The notes beneath the pieces were generated by a model that was not told the DNA's origin, did not search any database, and saw only the letters and a list, made by a program, of their open reading frames with translations. 64,000 nt of DNA from contig JAUMIR010000003.1 in NCBI GenBank assembly GCA_030847615.1, forward strand, positions 76,084,001-76,148,000, read 5' to 3'. This document shows positions 42,905-56,315 of the stretch, piece by piece; position 1 is the first letter of the stretch, and every line of letters begins with the position of its first letter. A program made the position numbers and the translations under genes. The DNA comes from Gambelia wislizenii. Its lineage: Eukaryota; Chordata; Lepidosauria; Squamata; Crotaphytidae.

Positions 42905-45292
42905 ATCATAGACTCACAGAGTAGGAAGGGGCCCTCTGGGCCATCATGTCCAACCCCCTGCTCAAGGCAGGAGCTCCAGCTAAAGCATCCACAGCAGGTA
43001 GCTGGCCAGCCCCTTTTTTGAACATATCCAGAGAAGGAGCCTCACCACCTCTTTAGGCAATTGACTCCATTGCTGAACCTCTCTCAGTGCCAAGAAGTTC
43101 CTTCTAATGCCCAACTGAAATCTACCCTCCTGTAACTTAAACCATTAGACCTAGTTCTACCATCTGAGGAAGCCCTCCTCCTTGTGGCAGCCCTTGAGGT
43201 ATTTAAAGAAATGATCATTTCACCCCTCAATCTTCTCTTCACCAAGCTGAACATGCCCAGCTCCTTCAACCTCTTCTGAAATATTTTGTTCTCCATACCT
43301 CTTATCTTATTGCCTTTCTCTGAATTCACTCCAACTTGTCTATATCCTTCTTAAAATGGGGTGCACAGAATTGAACACAGTACTCCAGATGAGGCCTGGC
43401 CAGTGCAAAATATAGAGGGGCTATTACTTCCCTCAACTTGGAAACTATGCTTCTATTAATGCAAGCTAGGATAGCATTTGCCTTCCTTGCTGCACCATCA
43501 TATTCATGTTCAATTTATGATCAACAATGATCCCATGGTCCTTTTCACATGTAAGTATTGCTGAGCCATGTATCCCCCATACTATGCCTGTGCATTTATT
43601 TTTTTGTGGCCTAAATGTATATTTTTTTCATTTATCTATGTTGAATTGTATTTTATTTATTTCAGCCCAATTTTCTAGTTTATTAAGGTCCTTTTGACTT
43701 CTGTTTCTATCTTCCCATGTGTTAGCTACCCTCCCAGTTTTGTGTCATCTTCAGATTTGATGAGGATTCCCTCCACCTCATCATTAACAAAAAAATATTG
43801 AAGATCATCAGCCCAGTACAGAATTCTGCAGCATTCCACTTGAGACCTCATTCCAATTTGAAGTGCAGCCACTGATGATAATTCTTTGAACATGGTTTCC
43901 CAACTGACTATGAATCAATCTGATGGTGTTCCCTCTATCCCATATATCATCAGTTTGCTAATCAAAATAACATGGGGGACCTTATCAAATATTTTGCTGA
44001 AATCCAGATAAATTACATCCACAGCATTCCCACCATCTACTAACCTAGTGACCAGATTGAAAAAAGATACAGTTGTCCCTTCATATTCACTGGGGTTTGG
44101 TTCCAGGACCCCCCATGGATACCAAAATCCGTAAATAATCAAGTCCCATTATATGCAATGCCATAGCAAAATGGTGTCCCTCATATAACATGGCAAAATC
44201 AAGGTTTGCTTTTGGGATTATTATTTTTTAAAGAATATTTTGAAGCCATGAATACTTAAATATCTGGATACCAAATCTGTGGATACGGAGGGACAACTGG
44301 ACAAAATTAGTTTGGCAGGATTTGTTCTTGACAAACTCATACTGGTTCCTACTAATCACTGCATTGCCATCAAGACACTTGCAGATGGACTCCTGTATAA
44401 TCCATTCTAATATTTTTCCTGGTATTGAGGCCAGGTTGGCTGGCCTGTAGTTTCCTGGATCTTTTTTACCATTTTTGAAAAGAGGAATGTTTGCTTGTCT
44501 CTAATCCTCTGGCACCTCGCCTATTCTTACCTGTTTTCTCCAAAATTACGGCAAGTGGTTCTGAGAGTATCTCAGCAAATTCCTTCATTATTGTGGGATG
44601 TAGTTTATCTGGTTCTACAAATCTGAACTCATTTAGGTTAACTAGGTGATTTCTGACTAGCTCCATATCAATCTTGATTTGCAACTGGGATTTCTTGCCA
44701 TGGTCTCTGCTGATCCATGGAAGAACACAGTCCTCTTTGTGGGGGAAACTGAAGCAAAATAGGGATTGAGCATTTCTGCCTTTTCACTGTGATCTGTTAG
44801 GATTTTATCATGCTTGCTGAGCAGCAATTCACCATTTCCATCATCATTGTCTTGCTTCAAACATATTTGAAAAAAAAACCCTTTTTGTTGTTCCTTGCTT
44901 GCCTAGCCAGTTTCAGCCCATTTTGAGCTTTAGATTTCCTTACCCTGTACCTGCAAGTTTGGGCTACACATCTGTATTCTTCCCTGTTGATTCATCCTTC
45001 CTTCTATTAATTACACATGCAGGTTTTTTTTCTCCCCTCCTTGAGTTTACTGTGCAGCCACATTGGCTTTTTCAGATGTTTCCCATTTTTCTTTTTCTGT
45101 AGAATTGTTTGTGATTGTGCTTTTATCAGTTCCTTCTTCATGAAATCCCACCCATGCTGGGTGTCTTTTTTCCTTTAGCATCTGTAGCCATGGGTTCTAC
45201 CCAGTATTTCCCTGAGCTTGATAAAATAAGCTTTCCTGAAATCCAAGGTTCATGTTTGACTATATAGTACTCTACTTTGGCCTGCCCCACAA
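42905..45292 (-). mobile_element. CR1 LINE, old minus-strand copy (reverse transcriptase region)
   Basis: Minus-strand pieces include VDVIYLDFSKIFDKVPHVIL, LEKTGKNRRGARG, NLNEFRFVEPDKLHPTIMKE and RLKELGMFSLVKRRLRGEMI, in the order of a CR1 reverse transcriptase. The 3' end is near 42905 (ATCATAGACTCACAGAGTAG). Many stops and indels show that it is old. It is interrupted by a Tigger-like MITE at 44070 and apparently by an L2 element at 45293, with the rest resuming at 48626. Confidence 0.85.
44070..44299. mobile_element. Tigger-like MITE inserted in CR1
   Basis: CAGTTGTCCCTTCATATTCA at the left is matched inverted by GGATACGGAGGGACAACTG at the right. The left flank is TA; the right flank now reads GA. 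It splits the CR1 reverse-transcriptase frame right after DGGNAVDVIYLDFSK-type coding. The same family is at 56077. Confidence 0.87.
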
Positions 45293-48200
45293 TTATGAGT
45301 CCGAGAATGGAGTGGGGGCGGAAATTGGAGTTGTGCTGGGGAAAGGGAGGTATGGTCGGAACAGAGTGAACAGATCTTACGAAAGAAGGCGGGATCACTG
45401 TTAGCTATTCCACCTTCAGTTCACCCTGTTTCCTGGAATGGATTGGAGAGCGTACCAACCATTCCACAAAACCTTACTTTGCTCCTCTGCAATGCCAGGT
45501 CAGTTAAGAATAAAACTCACATTATTTAAGATCTTCTCTTGGAAGAGGATGCCGACCTGGCTTGCTTCACAGAAACCTGGCTGGGAGAGGACAGTGCTGT
45601 CACGTGGACGCAGGCCCTCCCAGCCAGGTATTCTGTCAGTGAGCAGGTGAGGGGAAGTGGGCGGGGAGGGGGGCGGAGTGGCTCTAGTTTATAAGGACAA
45701 TCTGACCTTGACCAGGATACCTGTCTGAAACACAGTCCTCTTTGAGTGTATGTACCTTAGCCTGAGGACCAGGGATAGTTTGGGGATTCTGCTAGTATAC
45801 CGACCACCCCGTTGTCTAGCAGACTCCCTAACCAAGCTGACACAGCTGGTCTCAGAGTTGCTGTTGGAGTCGCCCAGACTTTTAGTTTTGGGCCACTTCA
45901 ACATGACGAATCTGACTGGTGCAGCTCGGGAGTTCATGGAAACCATGACAAACATGGGCCTATCCCAAATGGTCATTGGGCCCACACATTGTGTGGGTCA
46001 TACCCTCGATGTGGTCTTCAGTACGGAACAGGAATATCCGTGGGCGGAGGTTATAAAAACCACCACATTGTCATGGACAGATCATTTCCTGGTCAAGACT
46101 GAACTAAGAGTCTCTTCCCACCCCACCGGGGGTGGTGGACCCATTAGAATGGTCCGCCCCCGAAGGCTAATGGAACCAATACGATTCCAGAAAGCCTTGG
46201 AGGGGTTAATGGTTGGTAACGCCGGTGACCCTGTCGAAGCTTTGGTTAATACTTGGAACACCGACCTTACCAAGGCTATCGACACGATCGCTCCCAAGCA
46301 TCCTTTCCAACCCGCTCCAAACTGTAAGCCATGGTATAGAGCAGAGCTTAGGAAAATGAAGCGGGTTGGACAACGACTAGAGCACAACTGGTGGAAAACT
46401 CGACTCTTATCTGACAGGACTCGTCATAGGAACTTTCTTTGGTCCTATCGAGAGGCAATACGTGCAGCGCAGAGATCCTTCTCCTCTGCACGTATTGCGT
46501 CTGCAGAGTCCCGTCCAGCAGAGCTGTTTAGGGTGGTAAGGGAGATGACGCAGGTTATTCCTGCACAAAACCCGTTGCTTAACCCCACGACGGCCTGCTG
46601 TGATGCGTTTAACAACTTCTTTGCAGAGAAAATCTCTCGGACAAGAGCCGACTTAGATGCCAGTAATTTGACAGAAACAATTGACGAGGTGTCCAGCAAC
46701 TCCGTTGATGTAAGTTTACTGGATCAATTTCAATCCGTGAGTACTGAGGACATGGACAAGCTACTTGGTAGACTGAGAAAGACAACCTGCCCTCTTGATC
46801 CTTGCCCTTCATGGCTGGCCATCCGGGATGTGTGTGCCTTGAAGGTGTTCCTTAAGGAGATCATCAATGCATCCCTCAGAGAAGGGTGTGTTCCATCTTG
46901 TTTAAAGGAAGCGGCTGCTCCTGAAAAAAATCTTCCCTTGACCCCCTGGACATGAACAACTATAGGCCAGTTTCTATGTTACCATTCTTGAGCAAAGTGA
47001 TCGAGAAGGCAGTTGCGCTTCAACTCCAAGTGGTCTTGGATGAAACCGATTATCTAGACCCATTTCAAACTGGCTTTAGGACAGGATTTGGAGTTGAGGC
47101 TGCCATGGTTGCCTTCACTGACGACCTGTGTCTAAGCATCGACAGGGGTAGTGTGACCCTGTTGGTGCTTTTAGACATCTCAGCGGCTTTCGATACGATA
47201 GATCATAGCATCCTCTTGGATTGCCTGAGTGTGTTAGGAATCGGAGGCACTGCGCTCCAGTGGTTCTGGTCCTTCCTCTCGGGCAGGTCCCAGAGGGTGT
47301 GCTGCTCAGGACAGCTGCTCCAGCAGAAAGGAGCTTACTTGTGGCGTTCCGCAGGGTGACATCCTGTCCCCGATGCTGTTTAACATCTATATGAAGCTGC
47401 TGGGTGAGATTATTTGGAGTTATGGGGCTGGGTGTTATTAGTATGCTGATGACATCCAGATCTATTTCTCCTTGTCCCGATCGGCGGCCTTGAATTCCGA
47501 TGGCGTCTCTCCTCTTAATGATTGTCTTAAAGCAGTAATGGGCTGGATGAGGAAAAACAGACTGAGATTAAATCCAGACAAAAACCAAAACCAAAACCAG
47601 GAGTTGGGTTGCAACCTCCAGTCCTGGATGGGGTCATGCTCTCTGTTAAGGACTGTGTTTACAGTCTGGGGGTGCTCCTTGATTCATCGCTTCAGATGAC
47701 TAGTCAGGTGAATGCGACAGTCAGGAGCGCCTGTTATCAGCTTCGGTTGATACACCAGCTGCACCCTTTCCTGGAAGTAAGGGACCTCGAGACTGTGGTG
47801 CACGCGCTGGTAACCTCCCGTCTAGATTTCTGCAATGCGCTCTACATGGGGCTACCCTCATGCTTGGTCCGGAAACTTCAGTTGGTACAAAATATGGCAG
47901 CCAGAGTGGTCTCGGGAACATCTCGGAGAGACCATAGAACTCCAGTATTAAAATCACTCCACTGGCTGCCTATCAGTTTCCAGGCCCAGTATCTCTCTCT
48001 TTGGCTTTTCTTCACAAACGAAGATTCAGGAAGGACTCATCCCGCGCTTTCTGCAAGCGCGCTGAGCCCAGTATAAGGTGTTGGTTATTACCTTTAAAGC
48101 CCTAAATGGCTTGGGTCCAACTTATTTCCGGAACCTCCTCCTCCCATACAATCCTCCCTGCACACTCTGGTCATCTGGGAGGAATTTGCTTCAGCCACAA

Positions 48201-48624
48201 AAATCTAGGCTGTCTGCAACATCCCAGAGGGCCTTTTCAGTAATCGCCCCAAAATTGTGGAATGACCTGCTGAATGAGATCCGTCAGATGACAAACCCGA
48301 GTAGCTTTAAAAAAGCACTAAAGACTGATCTCTTTCGGCAGGCCTTTCCTAATTAGATCCCTGCCTCAGGAGTTCCTGGCCTTTTTTAGTCTGCTGGCCA
48401 TTTATTGTATTTATTGTATTTATTGTTTTTAAATGTGATTTTAGAGTAGTTGCTTTTTAATTTATATTTGTTTAATATCGTTTTATGGCGGAAGGTGGGG
48501 GTGGGTGGTGTTTAGGGATTTTTATCTGTATTGTATTTTAATTTTTGTAAGCCAGCCCGATTGTTTTAACAGAGGGGCAGGATATAAATAAATATTAATA
48601 ATAATAATAATTATTATTATTATA
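45293..48624 (+). mobile_element. L2-clade LINE, near full length, inactive
   Basis: Frames in order encode an endonuclease-like part (ADLACFTETWLGED, then YRPPRCLADSLTKL and LGHFNMTNL). The longest frame, 45750-46955 (401 codons), follows. Next come NNYRPVSMLPFLSKVIEKAV, DISAAFDTIDHSILL, GVPQGDILSPMLFNIY and YADDIQIYFS (reverse transcriptase), then TSRLDFCNALYMGLP, LHWLP and FKALNGLGPTYF. An AT-rich 3' UTR and an AAT repeat end it. Frame changes at about 45520, 46955, 47360, 47600 and a nested insertion at 47993 break the polyprotein. Order and motifs fit L2 of vertebrates. The left border is approximate. Confidence 0.92.
47993..48065 (-). mobile_element. 73-bp LINE fragment inserted in L2, with 9-bp target duplication
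   Basis: GCCCAGTAT occurs at 47984-47992 and at 48066-48074, flanking a 73-bp segment whose sequence CTTTGGCTTTTCTTCACAAA matches the tail of the (CT)n-ended LINE at 41353. Without the insert the L2 frame would run from FQAQ into YKVLVITFKAL, as expected of L2. It is an extremely 5'-truncated retrotransposition. Confidence 0.93.
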
Positions 48625-48625
48625 G
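48588..48625. repeat. (AAT)n/(ATT)n palindromic microsatellite at L2 end
   Basis: AATAATAATAATAA is followed directly by TTATTATTATTATT. It lies at the 3' end of the L2 copy and could be a tail plus a target-derived ATT tract. Confidence 0.85.
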
Positions 48626-48900
48626 CATTACATGATCACTCCCCCCCTGCCAAAGTACCAACTGCTTTGATTCTGGTGACCAACTCTTCCTCTATTGGTT
48701 AGGATCAAGTCCAGGATTGTTGATCCCCTTGTTCCTTCCTCCAGCTTTTGAAAGAGGAAATTAGGCACATCAGGAATTTGTTGGAGAACTTTTGCTTAGC
48801 AGAGCTAGTTTCCCAGCAGATATCAGGATAATTGAAGTCTCCCATAACTACCATTTTTTGCTTCTTGGAGATTTCTGAGATTTGTCTGCTTCATCCCTTT
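48626..48900 (-). repeat. Probable 5' part of the split CR1
   Basis: Minus-oriented text containing GAAGTCTCCCATAACTACCA and GGTTAGGATCAAGTCCAGGA is of the type found in the 5' half (endonuclease region) of old CR1 copies. Its position after the L2 suggests the two CR1 halves (42905-45292 and this) were one element split by the L2. The join was not verified. Confidence 0.5.
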
Positions 48901-48984
48901 ACTGTAAGGGGCAGTTGAATAAAAAACAAAACAGATGTATACAAATTTGCTTACTATGTACTCAATATGTAAGTAACATCAGAG

Positions 48985-49065
48985 CTTGGGAAATGAACCT
49001 TTTTTTACTACAACCCCCAGCTGGCTAGGGGGTGATTGGAGTTGTTGTCCAAAAAACATAAATTT
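48985..49065. mobile_element. Small foldback MITE
   Basis: TTTTTTTACTACAACCCCCA is paired with TGGAGTTGTTGTCCAAAAAA. Confidence 0.65.
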
Positions 49066-49689
49066 TTAATCTGTGGATCACAACAGTACTTGTTAATAAT
49101 ACCCATCAGCAAAACGTCAAAACAAAAACTGTTGGTCTTCCTCTACCCTAGAACAGTGCCGCCCACAATTGCCACTGTGGCAGGGGAATAACTGGCAACA
49201 TGGTGAATTGTGTAAATGTAGTGTGCCCCTTGCAAGCTCTCCATTGCTGGGGTGCAAGGGCACTGCTTGATTCTCCAAGGCAGTCCCTGGAAGCATATAA
49301 CCTGGCTCCACCCCCGCCCACCCCCATTGACTATGTATTTAGAGGCCCCAAACAACATTCTGATTTCGAGAAGGAAAAGTTGTGCATGATATATTGCTGC
49401 TTTGGACTCTAGAGCTGACTTCTGTTGAATTAGTCTCATTTTCAGTGTTTGGAAAATAAGGGTCTAAGATACCACTCTGCTGCATTGGAAACAAGAGAGG
49501 TCTTTGTGGTGTGCATTTTTATTATGATGAGAGATGTGAGTGTGTGCCCTCCACAGTTTCTTGTCCACCCGTATAGCCCTGAGACCTTCCTCCTAGCATC
49601 ATGAAGGCACACTCCTACTCCTACTCCTTTTGGCTAAGCCTTGTGCAAAATAAAAGCAATGGTTCAGAACTTTCCTCCCTCCAAATAAG
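49066..49689. other. FGF8 intron 4 stretch, nothing recognised
   Basis: No exon or named repeat was found. Confidence 0.35.
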
Positions 49690-50343
49690 AACTTGTCTCC
49701 ACTGGCACCTTAATCTGGGCCCAGTACGGAGCATTATGCTCTGGACTGGCCTCAGATTTAACACAATGGCAGCCACACTTATCTGGGGCAAAGCCGCTTC
49801 AAAGTCCAGCCAGGCTGACACTGCATTGGCTTCACTGGCCTCTTCCCTTGTCCCCAGGGCTGCTGCCATTGCTGCTTTACCGGCCAAGCAGCTCCCTGCG
49901 TTGCTTCTGCTGAAGTCAGAACAGGACACCCAGACATGTGATTAACAAGAAGGGGTGTGTGCTACCCCCTTCTTGTTGATCACATGGGTTCCCCATTCTG
50001 ACCTCAGCAGAAGTGACAGTGACAGCCAGGCTCTCGCAGGAAGCAGCTTGGCTGGCAAGGCGGCAGTGGCGATGGCTCAGAAGAGGATCCATCCCCTTCC
50101 CTGCGCTGCTCAGCATGAGGAAAGGGAGATGGCTCCACAATTACATGTGGACAATTGGATTGGGCCAAATCAAATCCAGTCCAGCTGTCCAGACAGCAAA
50201 AGAACTGGAGGCTCCAGAGTTTCCTGTGGTTTCTCTTGAGCCAGATTAATGACATAATAAAGCGGATTCGCTGCATGCGTCATCTGGACACATTGCACCG
50301 GGTCTGGGTAAGTTTGGTTTCTTTCCTTAGTGTAGATAAGCCC
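49690..50343. mobile_element. hAT-like foldback MITE with long internal palindrome
   Basis: Ends resemble those at 9015 (left TTGTCTCCACTGG, right GTGTAGATAAGCCC). The centre 49845-50075 is an imperfect palindrome: CTTCTGCTGAAGTCAGAACA pairs with CATTCTGACCTCAGCAGAAG. GATTAACAAGAAGGGG is mirrored by CCCCTTCTTGTTGATC around 49940-49982. The CTGAGGTCAGAA core links it to 10228-10484. Confidence 0.75.
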
Positions 50344-52046
<1,703 letters not shown>

Positions 52047-52475
52047 CCCACCCCTTGTTAGTGCCACTCAGGCCCACCTTCCTTTCCCTTTTGTTGGAGG
52101 ACATTGTGTAGAAGAGACTTAAATGATGGACAATGGCTAGAGACTGACCTTTGATGATAATTAAAGGGGTGGATGGAAGAAAAGGGGGGTGGACTTGACC
52201 TAGTTGTTTATAATTGTTGTTTTTGTGTTTTTTTAAAAAAAACAGAAAAGAGGCTCTATTTTTGTATTCCAACGTTACTGCTTTTTAAAGAAAAAGCAGT
52301 GTAATGTTCAAAGACTCGTGGAGGGATGTTCTTCACGTAGACACATTTTGAGTCCACTGGGTGGGGGAGGCGTGTTTTATATTTTAATAGATTGGTTTTT
52401 TTAATGTGAAGTGGGTGTGGGTAGGAGGTAGTTGATCTAGGGATAAACATAGAATATGCCCTCTCCAGTCATATA

Positions 52476-52481
52476 AATAAA
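52476..52481 (+). terminator. Possible proximal polyadenylation signal
   Basis: AATAAA inside ATATAAATAAATTTGG, 430 nt after the stop. It lies in AT-rich sequence, so chance occurrence is possible. Confidence 0.35.
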
Positions 52482-52882
52482 TTTGGGACCAAATTTCTAC
52501 CTCAGATATAGGATGCAATCCATTGGGAGATTTTGTGCAGCTTCCATTTATTCCCATGGGTTTGTGCAAGAGAGGTTTGTGAAATCTACAAACTGCCATT
52601 CTTGCTCAGTCTCAGATTTGTACAAGTTCTTTTGAAAACTGATAGATTTACAGGCACAAACTGGGTGGGACTTACAATCACTGTTAACATTTTTCAGTAA
52701 GAAAGAAGACAGAATGACTGCTACTAATGAGATGGTACTGAAGTGAGGGTGATTGTCACCACCAAGCTGGTACTAAGTTGAGAGCCATTAGTTTTGCTTT
52801 GTTTGTCCTGTCAATCATGTCTCCACAGGTCTGAATCTTTAAAAAAAATTACTGTAGACATTTTTGTATTATTTGTTCTGAC

Positions 52883-52888
52883 AATAAA
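52883..52888 (+). terminator. Canonical AATAAA polyadenylation signal, distal
   Basis: The hexamer lies in ACAATAAAGTGCC, about 840 nt after the FGF8 stop. It is preceded by T-rich sequence and followed by a T-rich segment near 52905. Confidence 0.55.
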
Positions 52889-52905
52889 GTGCCACTGAGT
52901 TCAAA

Positions 52906-53280
52906 TTCATATTTTCCCCATTACACCTCGGTTTCCAAGATACTTCTTTCCTCAAGTTGCCTGTCAGGCCAAGGAGCACACTCTAGACATGAAGAAGCAG
53001 AAGTGTGCTTGTGTTCCTAGGAAGGAAGTCAAGAAAGGAACCAATGCACCCCAAAGCCAACCAAATACATTTTGTTGCCTGTGGCAGAGCAGCAAATGAT
53101 GCTCTTCCCTCTCAAGCCAGCTGTTATTTTGGCACCTGGGGAAAAAATCCCACAAGCACTATTGCCTTCATGTAAAAATATTATGATAAATTTAGTAAGT
53201 CACAATCAGCTGCCTGAGGCAGCCTCCTCATTCCGTCTAATGGTAGGGCCAGACTGATGGCCTGAATAGGTTAGGTGTTG
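52906..53280. other. Downstream intergenic sequence, nothing recognised
   Basis: No gene or repeat was named. Confidence 0.35.
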
Positions 53281-53515
53281 CTATACAATCCTGCATACAC
53301 CTGATCTCATCTGAGATTTTGGAATCTATGCAGAATCAGGCCTGGTTAATATTTTGGTTAGGAGATACCAGAGAATGTCAAGGATCTCCAGTTAGGGCTA
53401 GCAAAGAATCTTACCTGGGACTCAGGAGAGCTGCTGCCAGCCAGAGATGACAATACTAAATCAGACGGACCAATGGTCTAACTCAGCATAACATAGTTTC
53501 CTCTGTTCCTATGCT
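53281..53515 (+). repeat. Old 5S-related SINE
   Basis: CACCTGATCTCATCTGAGAT, then CAGGCCTGGTTAATATTTTG and GTTAGGAGATACCAGAGAAT look like a decayed 5S-type head. The 3' part has GGAGAGCTGCTGCCAGCCAG and CGGACCAATGGTCTAACTCA, a different tail from the 16834 copy. Likely an older SINE family. Confidence 0.6.
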
Positions 53516-55854
53516 GGCAGTTTGGAAATCCCTAGCCCCCAAATTAATGCCTGACCCTATAAGAGTAGAGCCTGCAACCTTGCTTACAGATCATCCTCTG
53601 TGAAAATGAGCCTTTACTGATCAGTAGAGTGGACTGATCAGTGATTATAGGTAAGGGGTGATAATTCTGCCCAAGCCAAATTATCTTTGTCTTTTCCAGT
53701 TTTGGGGCTACTTATGGAATTTCAATGTTGATCTTTAATCCCACTGAGGAAAACAACTTCCCTACTGCTTACATTCTCATTTAATTACCGTAGTTTTAAA
53801 CGGTTAGGATGGTTTTTGTTGTTGTCCAAATAGGAATGGAAGAATCCTTAACTAACATTTCTAATGGTGTGAGAGGGGGAAAAGATCCTGTGCCAGACAC
53901 TTGATTTGAAAGGGGAGCTAGTACTTTGCAAATGATTATTTAAAAGAACAAGAAGAGATACTTCTTAAAAAAAACCAACAACAGCTTCGTGTATTAAAAC
54001 TGTAAATTTACTCTCACGGCACAAGTTTTTCTGATAGTTTTTAATCCTGAGGGTATTTTTTTAAAAAGAAAGTTACTGTTTACAAATTTTAATCTGAAAT
54101 TGTTTGAAATATTTATTTAAGATGTGAATTAAAATTTTTCTACTAGTTCAAATGAGGCTTGCTCTCTAGCTGTGTGATTTCCAGCAGGGAGAGGAATTTT
54201 CCAGGGGTGGAAAATGAGGATTGGGAAGAACAAGGTGAGAAAAAAACTCTGGGGGTTGCAAATCCTTTAAGGATTGGCACCTGGTGTTGGCTTTCTGGGG
54301 ATAGGTCATCACAGCAGCTGTTTGGAACTGAGCTGTGCGCTCTTTGGACATTTTAACAATGTAACTAATTATTTTCTTTGAAAAGAGTCCAAATGAAAGT
54401 ACTCAATTCCGTAGTGGTGTCCAGGTTCTTAACAACTTTTCTAGGGCAGTTAGCATGTTTGCAGCAACTTTGAAATTCTGGCTATGCATAATTTCTTGAT
54501 CAAAATTTGAAAAAGTTAGTTTTTAGGATCACAACTCCCCCAACTATGGCCATGCTAGCAGGGGAATTCTGGGAGTTGTAGTGTCTCCCAATGTAACTTT
54601 TCTTGCAGCTGGTTCTTGCTGGAAACTGCGATTATTTTGAACAGTATCTTGGTAACTTAAAGGAGAAAGGATTTTATTTCAAGTTATTGCGGGAAACCAA
54701 TCAGTTTATTTCCCATGCATTTTTGAAATATTTACCACATCTTAATAGCTTATGCTAGAAGAGTCTTAGGCTGCAGTCCCTTACCTAGGAGCAGGCCCCA
54801 TTGAATTCAGATGTTTGCGCTAAATATCTTAAGGATTGCACTGTTGAAGGAGTCAATACTCTTGTATTATAAACTCATAGATGTTTTCACAATACTTAAT
54901 ACTTTAAAAGGAGATAAGATTTTTAAAGGATAAGTGTACTAATTAATGGCTGTTAGTAGGACTGTTCACACAATATAAGGACAGATGTGATGTTCGTAAA
55001 CTATAAGGGTTCATGCCTATGTGGCAGGGACTCTGGTGAGCAATATGGCAGGGTTGGGTAAGGGTCAGTTGTACCCTCAAGAGCTAAAGGAGGGCCCTTG
55101 CTCTGTGGGGTTCCAGAGCAAATTGCCAAAGTTGCCCTACCTCTGGGTAGCCTTGAATTTTATGATACAAAGGTAACATACCCATTGAGTATGAGAATAG
55201 CATAGGGGGGCTATTGAGGTCATATCCTGCTTGTGGGTTTCACTGAGCCATCTGGCTGGCTACTGTGAGAAGTAGCATCAGAGCTGCCCCTACAATCAGG
55301 CAAAGTGAGACAGTTGTTTCAGCTGGTAGATGCTTAGAGGTGGCAGTAAAGTGCCAAGAAAATAGGTATGTGGTGAGGAAAGAGGTATGTGTAATGCATC
55401 TTTCCTTAAATTCCCTAAGTTAGGCTGCTGCCTTACAGGTGCAATGGAGCACACTTTCTCACAGTAGTATTGAAGTAAGATTCAGCTGCCAATTCATTTG
55501 GGTTTTGTAAGGGATTGCCCATTTTGCCTTGGGTGACAAAATATCTTGATATGAAATAAGGATGTCATGCAAATATGAAGCTTGTTTGGCAGTTGTTCTG
55601 TGTATACGTAGGCAATAGGTAGGCCTTCAGATTATAAACGGGAAATACCAGTTTCCATTTCCAGAGTATTGATTTATGAATAGCTGGGAATCCACACAGA
55701 AATTCGATTGAACCTAACTAAGAATTAGGGCCTTAGAAGACAAGTAGTTCATGGCACAGATTGCAGGGAGATCTGTCAGACCTCAAGCAATGTTACTGGG
55801 TCTATAGTAATTTCCTGGTTTCATTTTTTTCCCCTTCTTAAAAATAGGAGCAGT
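53516..55854. other. Downstream intergenic sequence
   Basis: No gene was seen. A foldback MITE (ACAACTCCCCCAACTATGGC to GAATTCTGGGAGTTGTAGTG) lies at 54518-54605. The rest is AT-rich and not identified. Confidence 0.45.
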
Positions 55855-56075
55855 ATTTCTTTCTGCTCCCAGTCTTTGGGCAACTCACCTATTCTCCTGG
55901 GACTCTCAAAGATTACAGGCAGTTTGAGAATACCTGGAGAACATGTGAGTTGCCAGAAGATAGGAGACAAGCAAATGCTGTCCCCATTTTCAAGAAGGGG
56001 AAAAAATCAGAATCAGAAAACTTTTATGGACCAATTAGCTTGATGCCAACAACAGTGAAAATTCTAGAACAGATT
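55855..56075 (+). repeat. CR1-like reverse transcriptase fragment
   Basis: The plus strand reads TWRTCELPEDRRQANAVPIF then KKGKKSESENFYGPISLMPT, a degraded segment around the NYRPISL motif of CR1-type reverse transcriptase. It is cut by the MITE at 56077. Confidence 0.75.
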
Positions 56076-56076
56076 A

Positions 56077-56306
56077 CAGTTGTCCCTCCATATTCACGGT
56101 TTTGGTATCCACGGATTTAAGTATTCACGGCTTGAAAATATTCTTTAAAAAATAATAACCCAAAAAGCAAACCTTGATTTTGCCATCTTATATAAGGGAC
56201 ACCATTTTGCTATACCATTGCATATTTAGGGACTTGAGTATTCACGGATTTTGGTATCCACAGGGGATCCTGGAACCAAACCCCAGCGAATATGAAGGGA
56301 CAACTG
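56077..56306. mobile_element. Tigger-like MITE, TA flanked
   Basis: CAGTTGTCCCTCCATATTCA at the left is mirrored by ATATGAAGGGACAACTG at the right, each next to TA. Internal GGACACCATTTTGCTA is shared with the copy at 44070. It is 230 bp long. Confidence 0.9.
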
Positions 56307-56315
56307 TATTATGTA

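Larger units (their letters stand above)
52047..52905 (+). other. FGF8: FGF8 3' UTR with two polyadenylation signals
   Basis: Sequence after the stop is AT-rich and free of recognised repeats. AATAAA occurs at 52476-52481 and again at 52883-52888. The second is followed within 30 nt by sequence suited to cleavage. Two sites would give a 3' UTR of about 0.45 or 0.85 kb. Transcript data are needed to know which is used. Confidence 0.6.

Noticed and set aside
45750..46955. A 401-codon frame as a host gene
   Set aside because: Order of endonuclease and reverse-transcriptase motifs shows an L2 LINE, with frame breaks on both sides.
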